Positions 11,100 through 21,870 of a DNA stretch of 64,000 bases are shown piece after piece. The stretch's first letter is position 1; every line of letters starts with the position of its first letter. Location of the stretch: assembly GCF_963259705.1 (NCBI RefSeq), contig NC_081840.1:372001-436000 (forward strand), written 5' to 3'. The position numbers and the translations under genes were made by a program. The stretch comes from Myotis daubentonii (taxonomy: Eukaryota; Chordata; Mammalia; Chiroptera; Vespertilionidae). The notes below the pieces were generated by a model. It made no database searches and was not told where the DNA came from. It worked only from the letters and a program-made list of their open reading frames with translations.

Positions 11100-11326
11100 A
11101 TTTTTTTTAGAGAGAGAATAGAAGGGAGGGGTAGAGTGAGAGAGAGAGAAACATCAATGTGAGAGAGACACACTGATTAGTTGCTTCCTGCACGTGCCCC
11201 CCCCCCCCCCCGACCAGGGCAGGGGGTCCAGCCTACAGCCAAGGTTCATGCCCTTGACCGGAATCAACCCGGGACCCTTCAGTCCACAGGCGACCCGCCA
11301 TCCACTGAGCCAAACCGGCCAGGGCG
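11100..11326 (-). mobile_element. Ves SINE
   Basis: Internal 14-C run at about 11198-11211; CTTGACCGGAATCAACCCGG and CCATCCACTGAGCCAAACCG define the head. Confidence 0.85.
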
Positions 11327-11387
11327 GTGACGGGGGGGGGGGGGGCGCATTTACAGCAGGAAACATGGGGAAATGCCCACGCCAGGA

Positions 11388-11717
11388 ACAGCGGGGAGGC
11401 CCGAAGGCAGGCAGTGGACAGCGGGGAGGCCCGAAGGCAGGCAGTGGACAGCGGGGTGGCCCGAAGGCAGGCAGTGGACAGCGGGGTGGCCCGAAGGCAG
11501 GCAGTGGACAGCGGGGAGTCCCGAAGGCAGGCAGTGGACAGCGGGGTGGCCCGAAGGCAGGCAGTGGACAGCGGGGTGGCCCGAAGGCAGGCAGTGGACA
11601 GCGGGGTGGCCCGAAGGCAGGCAGTGGACAGCGGGGTGGCCCGAAGGCAGGCAGTGGACAGCGGGGTGGCCCGAAGGCAGGCAGTGGACAGCGGGGTGGC
11701 CCGAAGGCAGGCAGTGG
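11388..11717 (+). repeat. 30-bp tandem repeat, 11 copies
   Basis: Unit ACAGCGGGGTGGCCCGAAGG plus CAGGCAGTGG, 11 x 30 bp = 330 bp with only one variable base (GGGGAGG, GGGGTGG or GGGGAGTC). Because 30 is divisible by 3, open frames run through it on both strands. Confidence 0.97.
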
Positions 11718-11939
11718 TCAACGTGCATCTTTTCCCGGCAAAGGATGAGGAGGAAAGCAGTGCTCGGGGTGGGACAGGGCCTGAGCGGCAGCGCCGGGAA
11801 GGCGGGGGGAGCGACGGAGGCAAAGGGAGGGTCCCATTTACTCTGACTCGTTCGGATGGCCCACCCACTGGTGACGGGACCCCAAACAAAACAGGTCTCC
11901 CCGCCCCGAAGGCACCGTTTCCCAGCTCGCTATTATTTC

Positions 11940-12133
11940 TTACTGTTAATCCTCACCTGGGGATGTTTCCCCTTGATTTTAGAGAGAGTGGGAGAGAGAG
12001 GGAAAGACAGAGAGAGAGACATCGATGTGCGAGGAACACATCGACTGGCTGCCTCCTGCACGCACCCCGACCAGCGCCGGGCCCCTTCGGTCCGCAGGCG
12101 ACGCGCCATCCACTGAGCAAACCGGCGAGGCCA
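11940..12133 (-). mobile_element. Ves SINE, internally shortened
   Basis: GACTGGCTGCCTCCTGCACG and the A-box complement CCATCCACTGAGC are present; the B-box segment has been deleted. Confidence 0.78.
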
Positions 12134-14160
12134 CCTCCTTCCACACCGAACCTGTGGTCTGGCCGGTAACGCTTCCCGCGTCCTGTGAGCTGCTCCGGGA
12201 AATCCGTCAACCAAGGAGGCGTCACAGAACCTCCACCTGCGGCCGGGCACCTGGTCAGAGGTCAGAGGTCAGAGGCCGGGTGACAGCCTGGCTGTGCGGG
12301 TGGTCTGGGGTCAGGAGTGGGCAGTCCCGGCGGGCGGAGCCCTGGCCTGTGGGATGGGGCGCCGTCCTGGGCGAGTGTCAGAGTGGAGCTGAGCTGGAGG
12401 CCACTGGGCTGGTGCAGAACTGCTTGTTGGGTGTGTGGACACCCCCTCTACACACGTGCGTGCGCACGCACACATACACACACATGCACACACACATGGG
12501 TGCACGCGCGCGCACACACGGGTGCACGCACACACACACATGCGCACGCACACACGTGCACACACGAGCAGTGGAGCTGGGCCAGAGCCTGATCACAAGC
12601 CGGGTGCCTGCAGAGGCCTGGGAGCGGGTTCTCCTCACCCAACTTCTGTTCACGTTGGAGAAAAGAAAAGGTGTCTCGGCTCCCTCCCAGCCCTGTCCGC
12701 GCCCCGCCCACCCCCGCCCCCTCTGCGGGACCACAGTGAGGGGGGGTGGTTCCCACACTCAGCTCAACTGGCCTCTGCGCTGCCTTCTGTCCGCAGCCAG
12801 CCCCGCCCAGCCCAGCGCTGGGGGCAGCGTGTCTGCCTCTCTGCGACCCCCCACCCCCCGCCCCGACTCCCAGCTGCCCTGCCCTCCAGCCAGCCGCCCG
12901 GCTGCTGCAGCCACAGCTCACTCTGCCGGCCTGGCCCCTCTGCAGTGGCTGCCACCTCTGTGCCACCTGGACGCTCCCAGCCCACGCTGGGTGGGCGGCT
13001 CTGGGACCCTCCTGCCCGACCCTGCACTCCTGTGGGCTCTTTCTGGCTGCCCTGCAGGGCCCGGCCCCCGGAGGGCAGGTGTGAGGGCCAGCGCCCGTGC
13101 CGCTCAGCCAGGCAGCCCCTTCCCGCCTCAGTTTACCGGGCAACCAAGGGGTCGTCCAGGGAGGGCACTCAGAGGGTCACCTGCCCGGGAGCGGGGCTCC
13201 AGTCCTGAGCTGAGCGAGCAGCTTGGCAGAGCCGGGCAGGTGGGCTGGGGCCCCGGGAGCCCCTCTCCGGGTCAGCCCTCCTCCCTGCCGGGTTGGCATG
13301 ACGACAGCCTCCTCCCTGCCAAGTTGGGAGAAGGCCGGGCAGAGCCATGGGACCAACTGGGAACTTGCTGGGCCTTCCTGCGGGACAGGGGCTCCGAGGG
13401 AGGCAGGCGAGGGAGGGAGGGGAGGAGGGGCCGCACCACCCCCAGAGGAAGGACCCCTTTGGCGTCAGGACAGGGAGAGGCCGTGAAGGCTGGTCCAAGA
13501 ATCAGGGGCCCCTCCAGCGAGCGCCCACGCAGCCCAGCCTGGCGAACTCTGAGGACCCCTGCCCTTGGGTCCAGGCCTGGGCTCGGGACATCCATGAGGG
13601 GGTCTGCCCCCCTGCCCTTCTCGGGGCCCCTGCAGGTCCGTCCGGCCCACAGGACGAGGGTAGGGGCAGGAGGCACCCCCTTCCTATCCTTGGCCACCCC
13701 TGGCCCAAACCCAGGCCTCTGAGGGCCCATCCCACCGAGGGAGCCAGGGGACAAATGAGGTGTGGAGCGGGGGGAGGGAGGCAGAGGCGGGGTGCGGGCA
13801 GAGGGCAGGAGTGTGGTGCTTCTGGAAGGGAAGCACAGGACCCAGGACCCCAGCTCAGGTCCAGGTCCCAGGTCCCAGGGACTGTGGCCCCTCAGCAAGG
13901 CCCCCTCCCTGACAGGGCAAGAAGTCGCCAGGCCTCCAGGCAGGCCCCAGCGGCCTCCTGCCCCCAACACAGCCTGCCTCCCTGGGCACCCCTCCCCCAA
14001 GCTCAGGGCGGGTGGAGCAGCCTGGGTGAAGGGCCAACAGTCTGCAGCCCTGCCTGAGCCCACGCCCCCATGGGGTACACCCCCCTGCCCCCCAGCCCAG
14101 CCCCGCGTGCCCACGCTCCCCACACACTTGGAGATGCACACACCCCCTTCCCAGGGGTCA
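12134..14160. other. Unassigned GC-rich DNA downstream of ZBTB42
   Basis: No gene found. It includes an alternating purine-pyrimidine CA/CG tract at 12455-12565 with Z-DNA potential. Confidence 0.4.
12455..12565 (+). repeat. CA/CG-rich dinucleotide tract
   Basis: ACACACATGCACACACACAT and GCACGCGCGCGCACACAC runs, strictly alternating over most of the length. Confidence 0.9.
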
Positions 14161-14181
14161 TGGAAGGTCTCCACGGGCGGC

Positions 14182-15780
14182 TTTATTAACACGGTCACCA
14201 CACAGACGAGGACGGGCACGGAGACAGGCGTGTGCAGCCAATAAACCTCCCGCCAGCGGGCGCCCGGCCCCTCCAGGGGCAGCACAGCAGCGAGGCAGGA
14301 GGCCGGCCGGGGGTGACCCCACAGCACGTGCACACGCCTCTGCCGCCCGCCCCCACACGGCAGCATCTTAAATAGAAATATAAATACATTCCATCTGAAC
14401 TGTCAGCCATCGCGTTCGACCGGCCACTCCTCTCCGCAGTGACGGCTGCAGAGGACCCGGGACCCAGCGCTGAGTGCTCGGGCCACTTCCGGCCCAGAGA
14501 GTACACTTCTCCCCCGAAACCCGGGGGAACCAGACCCTGCCCCTCCCCGGGGCTCCCCGCTGCTGGCAGGGTTCACATGACCACACACGTACACACACAT
14601 GTACACCCCCCCCACACACATGTGCGCACCCCCCCACACACACACAGGGGAACCCGGTCAGGGAGCGCTTCATGCAGGTGAGGGGCTGGGGGCAGGGCAG
14701 TCAGAAGCAGGGATCCCCTCACCCAGCTCCGTGGTCCCCACGGGGTCCAGGGTCTCCAGCACTAGGCTCAGCAGAGGCAGCCACAGGGGAGCCACACGGG
14801 GAGCCGAGGGCCGGCAGGGGGCCAGGCTCTGTCCACCTGCTGGGAAGGGCCTTCCACTCAGACCAGGAAGACGAATAAATAGGACATCAAGTGTTGCCAG
14901 GAGGAGGGAAAATAACTTAAGAGCTGCTGGACGGCCGCGCCGCGTCCAGTCACCGCCTGCAGAACCCCCAGCCCGGGGCTGCCGCGGCCACAGCCAGGGG
15001 TTCCAGCAGCGGGATTTGCCCAGCGCGCAGGCGGGCAGGGAGGGTGGCCTCGGCCGCCCGGACACAGCAACGTCCACAGGCGGGGGCTGTGCATGCGGCG
15101 GGGGCCCTGCCCTGAGCCAGCACATGCAATGGCCGCCTGCGGGGACGGAACCCCTCCAGGCACAGCCCCTGGTGGGAGCAGCCTCGCCCCCTCTCTGCTC
15201 TGGAAGTGACCAGCGGCTGGGGGATGAGCAGGTGGCCCAGCAGCGCCCCCTCCCAGGCTGAGGGCCTGGACCCTCTGCTCAGGCGGGAAGGGGCACGGCC
15301 CACGGCCAGGGCGGGCAGCTGGCAGACTCGGAGGCCCTGCCTCTAAACAGAACCCTTTCCAAATTCCAACTTCTCCGCCTGCGCTACAGGTGGGGGTCAT
15401 GGCCGCCCCCCCCAGCCTGGCACCCCCCAGCCGCTTGCTTCCCCAGGCTTCGTGGCCCCCCAGTGCGCCGGCCTCCCCCGCAGGGGCCTCACTGACAACT
15501 TCTGTGATGTGCACCCTTCGCCAAGTGGGGCCAGATGCACAAGGGTCCCCTAAGGGGGCCAGGGGAGTCCCCAAGGCAGGACACGCGGGCTGCCCCAGGC
15601 GAGGTGCCTGGGCCAAGTTCGGGGGCCCTTGCGACACCCCCAGAACTGGGAGGAGAGGAAGACAGCGTCACAGACAGGGCACAAAGTGGGAGCAGCGGGC
15701 AGCCCCGGGGCTCCCGCCGACCAGCTCCGGGCCCCTCGCACAGCACCCAGCGCCGCCCCAGCCTCCCCGGCGGCGGAGGG
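14182..15780 (-). other. ZBTB42: ZBTB42 3' UTR and poly(A) signal
   Basis: No coding potential. Reading leftward from the ZBTB42 stop there is no strong AATAAA on the minus strand until 14182-14187. Just before it (14365-14410, minus strand) is an AT-rich stretch unlike its GC-rich surroundings, typical of a conserved 3' UTR end. The UTR would be about 1.6 kb. The extent is inferred from the signal, not from transcript data. Confidence 0.5.
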
Positions 15781-17031
15781 TCACACCAGGCCGCAGTGGA
15801 ACTTGCGGACGTGGCGGTAGAGGTCCCCGGACTGCGTGAAGCGGCGCGCGCACCAGCGGCAGGCGTGGGGCTTCTCGCGCGTGTGCACCACGGCGTGGCG
15901 GCTCAGGTTGTGCGAGTACTGGAAGCTCTTGCCGCACTGCCCGCACGCGTAGGGCTTCTCGCCCGAGTGGGTGCGCTCGTGGCGCTTGAGCGTGTAGGCG
16001 CAGGAGAAGGTCTTCCCGCACAGCGGGCAGGTGGGCACGGCGCCGTCGGGCGAGAGCCGGGCGCGGGCACTGTCGCGCTCGCGGAAGTGGGCGCTGAGGT
16101 GCCGCTGCAGCGCGTGGGCGCTGGGGAAAGGCTGGCCGCACAGCGGACACGTGCAGAGGCGGCCGCCGGGAGCCAGCGGGTCCTCCTCCGCGGCCTCCCG
16201 CCCGGCGTCCAGCTCCAGCTCCCGGCCGCCCAGCCCCCCGGGCAGCAGCTCCAGGCCTCCCGCCAGGCGCCGGGCGGCAGGAACGCGGGGAGGCTGCAGG
16301 GGGCTGGGGGGGCTCAGGGGGCCCACGCGGTCCGGCCCCGACGGCGAGTCCTGCTGGTCCCTCACCGGTGGCCCGGCCCCTCGCGGCCGCTGACCGCAGG
16401 GCGGGGTCTGGAGGGCAGCGGACGGGCGGCCTGGCTCCCGCCTCCGGCCGGGCTTCAGGGACAGGTCCAGTGCCCGGTCCGACTCCACCGGGGCCTGCCA
16501 GGGAGGGGGCCCCCGCGCCCCTGGAGGGATGGCGGCCTTGAGCCCGGTCCCGGGCAGCCTGGTCTTCTGGGCCGCTGCGCGGAGCTCGGGGGACCCGGCG
16601 GGCAGGGGGCGTGGCGGCGGGCGCGCGGGCTCTGCGCCGGGGGCCGGGGTCACCGGCGGCGCGCGGCCCTGCGCCCGGAGGCGGCCCTTGCAGACGCTGA
16701 CGACGTCGTCCATGTGCAGGTAGCTGGCGGCGGCCAGCACGTCCTCGACGGGGAGGCCGCGCAGGTCCAGGCGGCCCTCGTACATGAAGTCCAGCAGCCG
16801 GGCGAACGCGGGCGCCGTGACCACGCCGCCGCTGAGCCGCACCGTGTGGCGCCCGCCCGCCGGCCGCTCCCGGTAGAAGAGATGGAAGTAGACGCTGCAC
16901 GCGGCCAGCACGGCGCGGTGCGCGGGGAAGCGCGCGGCGCCCACCAGGACGGTGCAGTCGCACAGGAAGCCGAGCTCGCGCTGCTGCCTCAGGCGGCCCA
17001 GCAGCCGCCCGCCGTGGCCCGGGAACTCCAT
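15781..17031 (-). CDS. ZBTB42: ZBTB42, BTB/C2H2 zinc-finger transcriptional repressor
   Basis: Single uninterrupted coding exon of 416 codons plus stop. The start is the ATG at 17029-17031, giving the family N-terminus [20 protein letters not shown]; the frame stays open upstream, but a splice-acceptor-like AG (17049-17050) lies 18 bases before the ATG, so upstream codons are not coding. A BTB/POZ domain (about residues 14-115, [10 protein letters not shown] and [17 protein letters not shown]) mediates dimerisation and corepressor binding. Four C2H2 fingers lie at about 295-315, 335-355, 363-383 and 391-412, joined by HTREKP/THSGEKP-type linkers. The middle is a low-complexity Pro/Gly-rich linker. 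Family knowledge: nuclear DNA-binding repressor close to ZBTB18, important in skeletal muscle. The protein stops right after FHCGLV, about five residues earlier than I recall for the human protein. It is head-to-head with AKT1, as in human. Confidence 0.95.
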   Translation of the reverse strand: MEFPGHGGRLLGRLRQQRELGFLCDCTVLVGAARFPAHRAVLAACSVYFHLFYRERPAGGRHTVRLSGGVVTAPAFARLLDFMYEGRLDLRGLPVEDVLAAASYLHMDDVVSVCKGRLRAQGRAPPVTPAPGAEPARPPPRPLPAGSPELRAAAQKTRLPGTGLKAAIPPGARGPPPWQAPVESDRALDLSLKPGRRREPGRPSAALQTPPCGQRPRGAGPPVRDQQDSPSGPDRVGPLSPPSPLQPPRVPAARRLAGGLELLPGGLGGRELELDAGREAAEEDPLAPGGRLCTCPLCGQPFPSAHALQRHLSAHFRERDSARARLSPDGAVPTCPLCGKTFSCAYTLKRHERTHSGEKPYACGQCGKSFQYSHNLSRHAVVHTREKPHACRWCARRFTQSGDLYRHVRKFHCGLV

Positions 17032-17048
17032 GCCGCCGCCCGCATCAC
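17032..17048 (-). other. ZBTB42: ZBTB42 5' UTR part of coding exon
   Basis: On the minus strand a pyrimidine-rich TTTGTCCAG precedes base 17048, a plausible acceptor just upstream of the ATG. A donor-like GAG|GTGAGCG on the same strand at 17503/17502 could be the end of the noncoding first exon, lying in the CpG island at about 17503-17700. This exon structure is inferred from splice motifs only. Confidence 0.5.
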
Positions 17049-17049
17049 C

Positions 17050-17830
17050 TGGACAAACGGACGCCGTGAGCGCGCCGGGCCGCCGCCCCGGCCCCGACGC
17101 GCCCTCCCTCCCTCCCCGGGCGGCCGCGGGCAGGGGGCGCGCACCCGCCCTCCGCAGCCGCCCTGGCACCTGCCCCGCGCCCGGCAGGAAAAACTCGACC
17201 GAAAGTCAACAGAAGCCGCTCCGCCGCGGGGGCGGGTCCGGGCGCGGGCGGAGGGGGCACAGCCGCGCCGACCGCACGCGTCCCAGCCCGGGGCGCCCCT
17301 GAACTTCACTCCGGGGCGGCCGCCCGCCGCTCCCCCGACGCCGAGTCTGCGCGCCGTCGCCGCCCGGGTCCGCGCCTCCAGCTGCCGCCAGATGCCGCCG
17401 CCGCCGCCGCCGCGGGCCCCATTTATGGCAGCGCGGCCGGGGGAGCGGGCCGGCGGGCGGGGCGGGCAGAGCCGGCGCCCGCCCCCCGCCCCCCGCGCTC
17501 ACCTCGCGGTCCGGAGCTCCCCTCCGGCTTCGCCGCGCCGCGCCGCGCGCCCTCCCCGGTGTGGCCCGGAGCGCGGAGCTGGGGCAGCGCGCCCCGGCGG
17601 GGAGGGCGCCGGGCGGGCGGGCGGGGCGCCCTCCAACTTGGCCGGCCCGGCACCGCCTGCCGCTCGCCCCGCCCCGGAGAGAGCGAAACTCGGGCGGGGG
17701 CTGGAGGGGGCGGGCCCGGCGACTTCCCGGAGCGCGGAACCGCTGAGGTCACCCTCGCCGCCCCTTCCCTGTCCGCCCCACCCGACTGGGCCCCGCGTGC
17801 CGCCAGCTGGGGCGCTGGGTGGGAGGCGAT
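17050..17830 (-). promoter_or_regulatory. ZBTB42 CpG-island promoter
   Basis: Dense CpG, repeated GGGCGG/CCCGCCC boxes and no TATA box, directly upstream of the ZBTB42 coding exon. It contains the candidate first-exon donor at 17503/17502. The CpG density continues through the whole coding exon. Confidence 0.6.
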
Positions 17831-17879
17831 GCGGGGTGCGGCGGGGGAGGGGGTCTCTCGCGATACTTGCCGGCTCCCT

Positions 17880-20800
17880 CTCGGTGTCCCCCCCTCCCGC
17901 CCGATGGGGTCCCCACTGCGCCCGTCTGCTAAGAGACCCCTCCGGAGGATCAGCGCCGCTCCTGGTCCCCGCTGGGGCAGGTGCCCGAGGGCGAGGGCCC
18001 AGTGGGCCCCTGGCCTCCTGCTGTGCGATGGAGGACGGGGCGCGGAGGGGGTCGGACATTTGGAAAAGATGACACCCCTGTCGTTGGAAGCCGCTGTTGG
18101 AATTAATGTAGCTGGGACCCTCTTGCAAAACTCAATGGGATTGGACCTTGGAGTCCAGAGCGGGGGCGCCCTCTCTCTCAGGGACCCAGCTCAGCGCTGG
18201 CCGGGGGAGCTGTGTGTCTGAGGCCGGGGACAGGGCACGTCCCAGCAGACGTGGGGGTGGTGGTGGGGGGTGGCCGTGGAGCCAGCGCAGGTTGGGGAGT
18301 GTTCAGGGAGGGAGAGGCGCAGAGGCGCCTGGCTGGGGTCCTAAGGACCCCGTGTTTCAGGTGCCAGAGCTGAAGGTGTGAGGGGACACCTAGTCCTGCT
18401 GCCAGAAGGAACCCCCCTGCCCCCCCAGAGAAACAGACATGGTGTGGGGGTGCCTCACCCTGCTGTGGAGGGTCTCCCCAGGGCTGACCTAAGGGCTGCG
18501 ATTCGGACCCCACCGGCACCTCCCAGATACAGGGGGGGTGGTGGAGCCCCGGGGAGGAGTCCGGTAGGAAAGGGGCCTGGACTAGGGTGGGGTGGTGCTG
18601 GGGGAGGCACTGGTACGAAGCATGGGGCCCCGGCCAGGTGTCCTGGGCCGAGCAGTGGGAGCAGGGAGAGCCGCTCGAGGCGGGGCAGGGGTCGGGGAGC
18701 CCCGGTCAGAGGCCCGGGGCCACCGCATAGGATCAGGGCCCATGGGGAGGAAAAGCACTTCTTACACTGAAAACAGGAGCCCTTGTTTGTCTGAAATTCA
18801 CACTTGCCTTGCCATCCTTCATTCTCCTCCCCTAAACCCGGCCACTACGGCCACTACGGCTCGGCCTCGGAGACCTCGTGGCTCCCGTGGCCCCATCCAC
18901 GGTGGGGGGGGGGGGACCCTCCCCGAGGAGGGCCAACCCCGCTGCTACGCTGGCCCCAGCGCCCGGCCGGGCAGCGGGATTCACGTCTGGTCCGAGTGAC
19001 CCAGGTGGGCCACCCCAGGGTCTGGCCTCCCAGCCGCCCGTGGCCTTTAATCTCCCTGAACCCTGATGTCCGCCCCCACCCCCCAAGCTGCAGGACCCCG
19101 GGCCTCTCCCTGGCCCCGCGGGCTCCTCCCCACAGCCCTCCCCTGGCGCCCCCAATCCTGCCTGTAGCAGTGGGCACCCGAGCTCAGCGCCTGCCCACGC
19201 CCAGGTTTCTGCCCTCCAGAGCCAGTGTGCAGGGTGGACATGCGGGGACAGGGCTCCTGGCACCAAGTGGGGCCGCAGTAACGCCTCGAGAATGAGTGCA
19301 CACTGGCACCCCATCCTCATCTCCCATGCTCTGCGCTGCCCACCTGCCCACCCGGCCTCCCCTGGCTTGGGCCTGAGCCCCCCGAGGCAGGGTGGGGAGG
19401 CCAGCCCCTCGGGCACTGGGTGGGGCCAGGCCCAGGGCGGGCAGAGTGCCTTGCCTGGCTGGTGGGACAGAGAGCTCCTGGGGCACCCGACAGAGGCCAT
19501 GGGTGCGGAGGGGCGTGCAGGCCAGGACACTGCCAGCAGGAGCGGGGTGGGAGGGTGGGGGTGGGGTGCGGCTGGAGGCCAGCCCAGGGGGCATGGGCTA
19601 GGGGAGGGCCGGCGCTGAGGGGGGCCTGGGGCCCTGCAGTCACCAGGTCTGAGCGAAGCCCTCTGGTCTCCAGGAGGCGCTGTCCCAGGCGGCCCTCAGA
19701 TGGCACCCCGACTGCCAGTCCCACAGCCCTCGGTGCCCTGCCTGCCCAGCAAGGTCTCGGGCACTGGGATGACAGGAGGCATCACAGTGGTGTGGGCAGT
19801 GCCTCCCCCGTGCCGCGGGCCAGGCGGCCATCTGGCCAGGAGCGGCCCTGGGGCCCCGCCCGGCAGCTGCTGCAGAGACCAGGCGGCCCCGGTGCCCGGC
19901 GAGGAGCCCGCCGATGGCGACGCAGCAGCTGCGGGGTGACAGGGCTGGGGTCGCCCGCGCTCCCCGAGCGAGCAGGCAGCACTTTTTGTGGGAAACATCT
20001 GGCCAAGGGACCCCGAAGCGGCTGCAGCAGTGACCGCCGGCGACAGGCTGGGCCCTCCCCCACCATTCTGTCTGGGGGCGGAAGGGGTCCTTGGGGCGGG
20101 GCTGGCCCTGTCCGCAGGGTGCCCCGTCACAGGGCCGGCTCACAGGGCCGCGGACAGGACTGGGCACGGCCCCGAGTGGGGTGTGGGCTCATAGTGGGTC
20201 CCGGTGAGTGAGCCAGGGCACCTGGGCCGCCTCCGTGCAGCCTCCGAGACGCTGTTCCTCAAATGGGCCGCAGGCCCACGAGCAGCCCACAGAGTCCCCC
20301 CATCTTCCACCAGAGGGCACCCTCCCGGCCCCTGTGGCCGGGCTGCCACCCCAACCATCTCTCGCCCTCTGCCTCCCCCTCCCCTCCCCACAGCCTCTGG
20401 GGTCCAGGATGGGGAGCGGGATGAGACCCCTCCAGGGAGAGCGGTGGGTGGGGCAGTCGCGGAGGGTCCCCGGGGAAGGTCTGTGGGGTGAGTGATGGAC
20501 AGAGTCGGACTGTTGTGGGGTGACCCTCAGGTCCGGCGTCTGCCAGGCCTCTGCTGGGCCCTGGAGGCGGGGCGCGGCCTGGGGGTGCCCGGTCACGCTG
20601 GGACGCCGCACTGGGTGTGTGTGGTGGGGGTGCGGCCAGAGGGTCCGTGGGGAGAGGCCGCGAGGGACCTGGGAGCCCCCTTGCCCAGGAGTGCGTGTCC
20701 CCCAGCGGGAGGCAGTCCTCCCTGGGGAGCGACCCGCTGTCCTGTCCGCCCAGAGGCTGGGACTGAGCCTCAGTTTCCCCTGTGGGAGGCGGTGGGGGCT

Positions 20801-21400
20801 GCCCCTGCCCCGATGGCTGTCTATACCGCCCGCTGAACTCTGACCCGTGAAGAACAAAAGTGCCCCTCCCCCCCATGGACCCCCTCCGGGAAGAGAACTG
20901 GTCTTCCTTCTTCGCGGGGGTGGCCATCAGCCCCGCCCGGCCGGGGGGGGGGTCAGAGAGGGCGTGTCTGCGGGGTTAGGGCCCCTCTGCCTCCGGCCCT
21001 CGGCTGCCCCCAGCGGACTGTGGGGGCCCAGGACCCGTGGGCACCGCGGGGAGCGTCCTGGCGGCCTCCGCGGTCACAGCCCGACCCCGGGGGCACCGGG
21101 CCGAGTGCGTGCCCTGGCGCAGCCCCGCGCCCTCTCCTCCCTGTCGGAGCCGCCACGTGTCCGCGTCTTCCTGGGGGCGGGGAGTTCCTGGAAGCCCCCC
21201 GGGGCCGGGCCGCCCCGCAGCCGGGCTGCACCCACGGACGGTCCCTCCAGGTCCGCAGTGCGGCAGCCTCCCCGCCCCCGGCCTCCGGCCCCCGCCGTCC
21301 GCCCCGCCTCGGCGCCGGGCAGGGTCCCGGCTGGTCCTCCCGGGCCATCGCAGCGGCGCCCCCGTTACCCCCGCGGGGGGCGGCCCACGAGGGGCGCGTT
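17880..21400. other. Divergent ZBTB42-AKT1 spacer
   Basis: About 3.5 kb of GC-rich unique DNA between the two head-to-head promoters. I see no exon with matching splice sites and no young SINE in it. The many open frames are a by-product of low stop-codon frequency in GC-rich DNA. Confidence 0.5.
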
Positions 21401-21479
21401 CTGGTGTCACACTGACCCGCACCCCGCCCCCACCCCCGGGAGGCAGCAGCTGGATGCGTCCCGGCTGCGGCGGCTCACG

Positions 21480-21870
21480 GAACAAACCGGGAAACTGAGG
21501 CCGGAGGGCGTGGCCGGGGCTGGCCGGCGGCGCGCGCTGGGTCATGGGCCCACCCCGGCCCCGGCCCGGCCCCCGCCCTCCCTCCCGGCCCGGGTGGGAG
21601 CGCAGGCGGCGGAGGCGGATGTGGGCGGGCGGCCGGGCGGGGTGCGCGGGGCGGGGACGGGGCGGGCCGGCGGCGGGACGGAGCGGCGGCGGCCGGCCCA
21701 GCGCGCGCGCAGCAGGCACCGGGGACGCGAGCCTCGGCCGCGCACGATCCCGGGCCCGGCGCGAGGCCCGCCCGACAGCGCCCGCCCGGCCCGGCCCGCG
21801 GGGATGCGGAGCGGCGGGCGCCGGAGGCCGCGGCCCGGCTAGGCCCGCGCTCGCCCGGACGCAGCGCCCG
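21480..21870 (+). promoter_or_regulatory. AKT1: AKT1 CpG-island promoter and noncoding exon 1
   Basis: Extreme CpG density with stacked GC boxes and no TATA, ending in an excellent donor: exon base 21870 followed by GTGAGTCCCG. Spliced to the acceptor at 24089-24090, this gives the usual AKT1 arrangement of an untranslated first exon and an ATG in exon 2. The transcription start is not visible; about 21600-21750 is inferred from the GC-box cluster. Confidence 0.65.

Noticed and set aside
11388..11717. CRISPR-like regularly spaced repeat
   Set aside because: The units are contiguous with no unique spacers, and the window is mammalian; it is a minisatellite.
12025..13722. 565-residue plus-strand frame
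   Set aside because: Low-complexity composition, no known domain, begins inside a SINE; no splice or promoter support.
1..14000. 5' end of CEP170B, the next gene in human order
   Set aside because: No exon with a matching product or splice sites was recognised; in human the distance is tens of kilobases.
15535..18072. 845-residue plus-strand open frame
   Set aside because: It is the antisense of the ZBTB42 coding exon and its CpG island; few stop codons occur in such GC-rich DNA. The minus strand has the recognisable protein.
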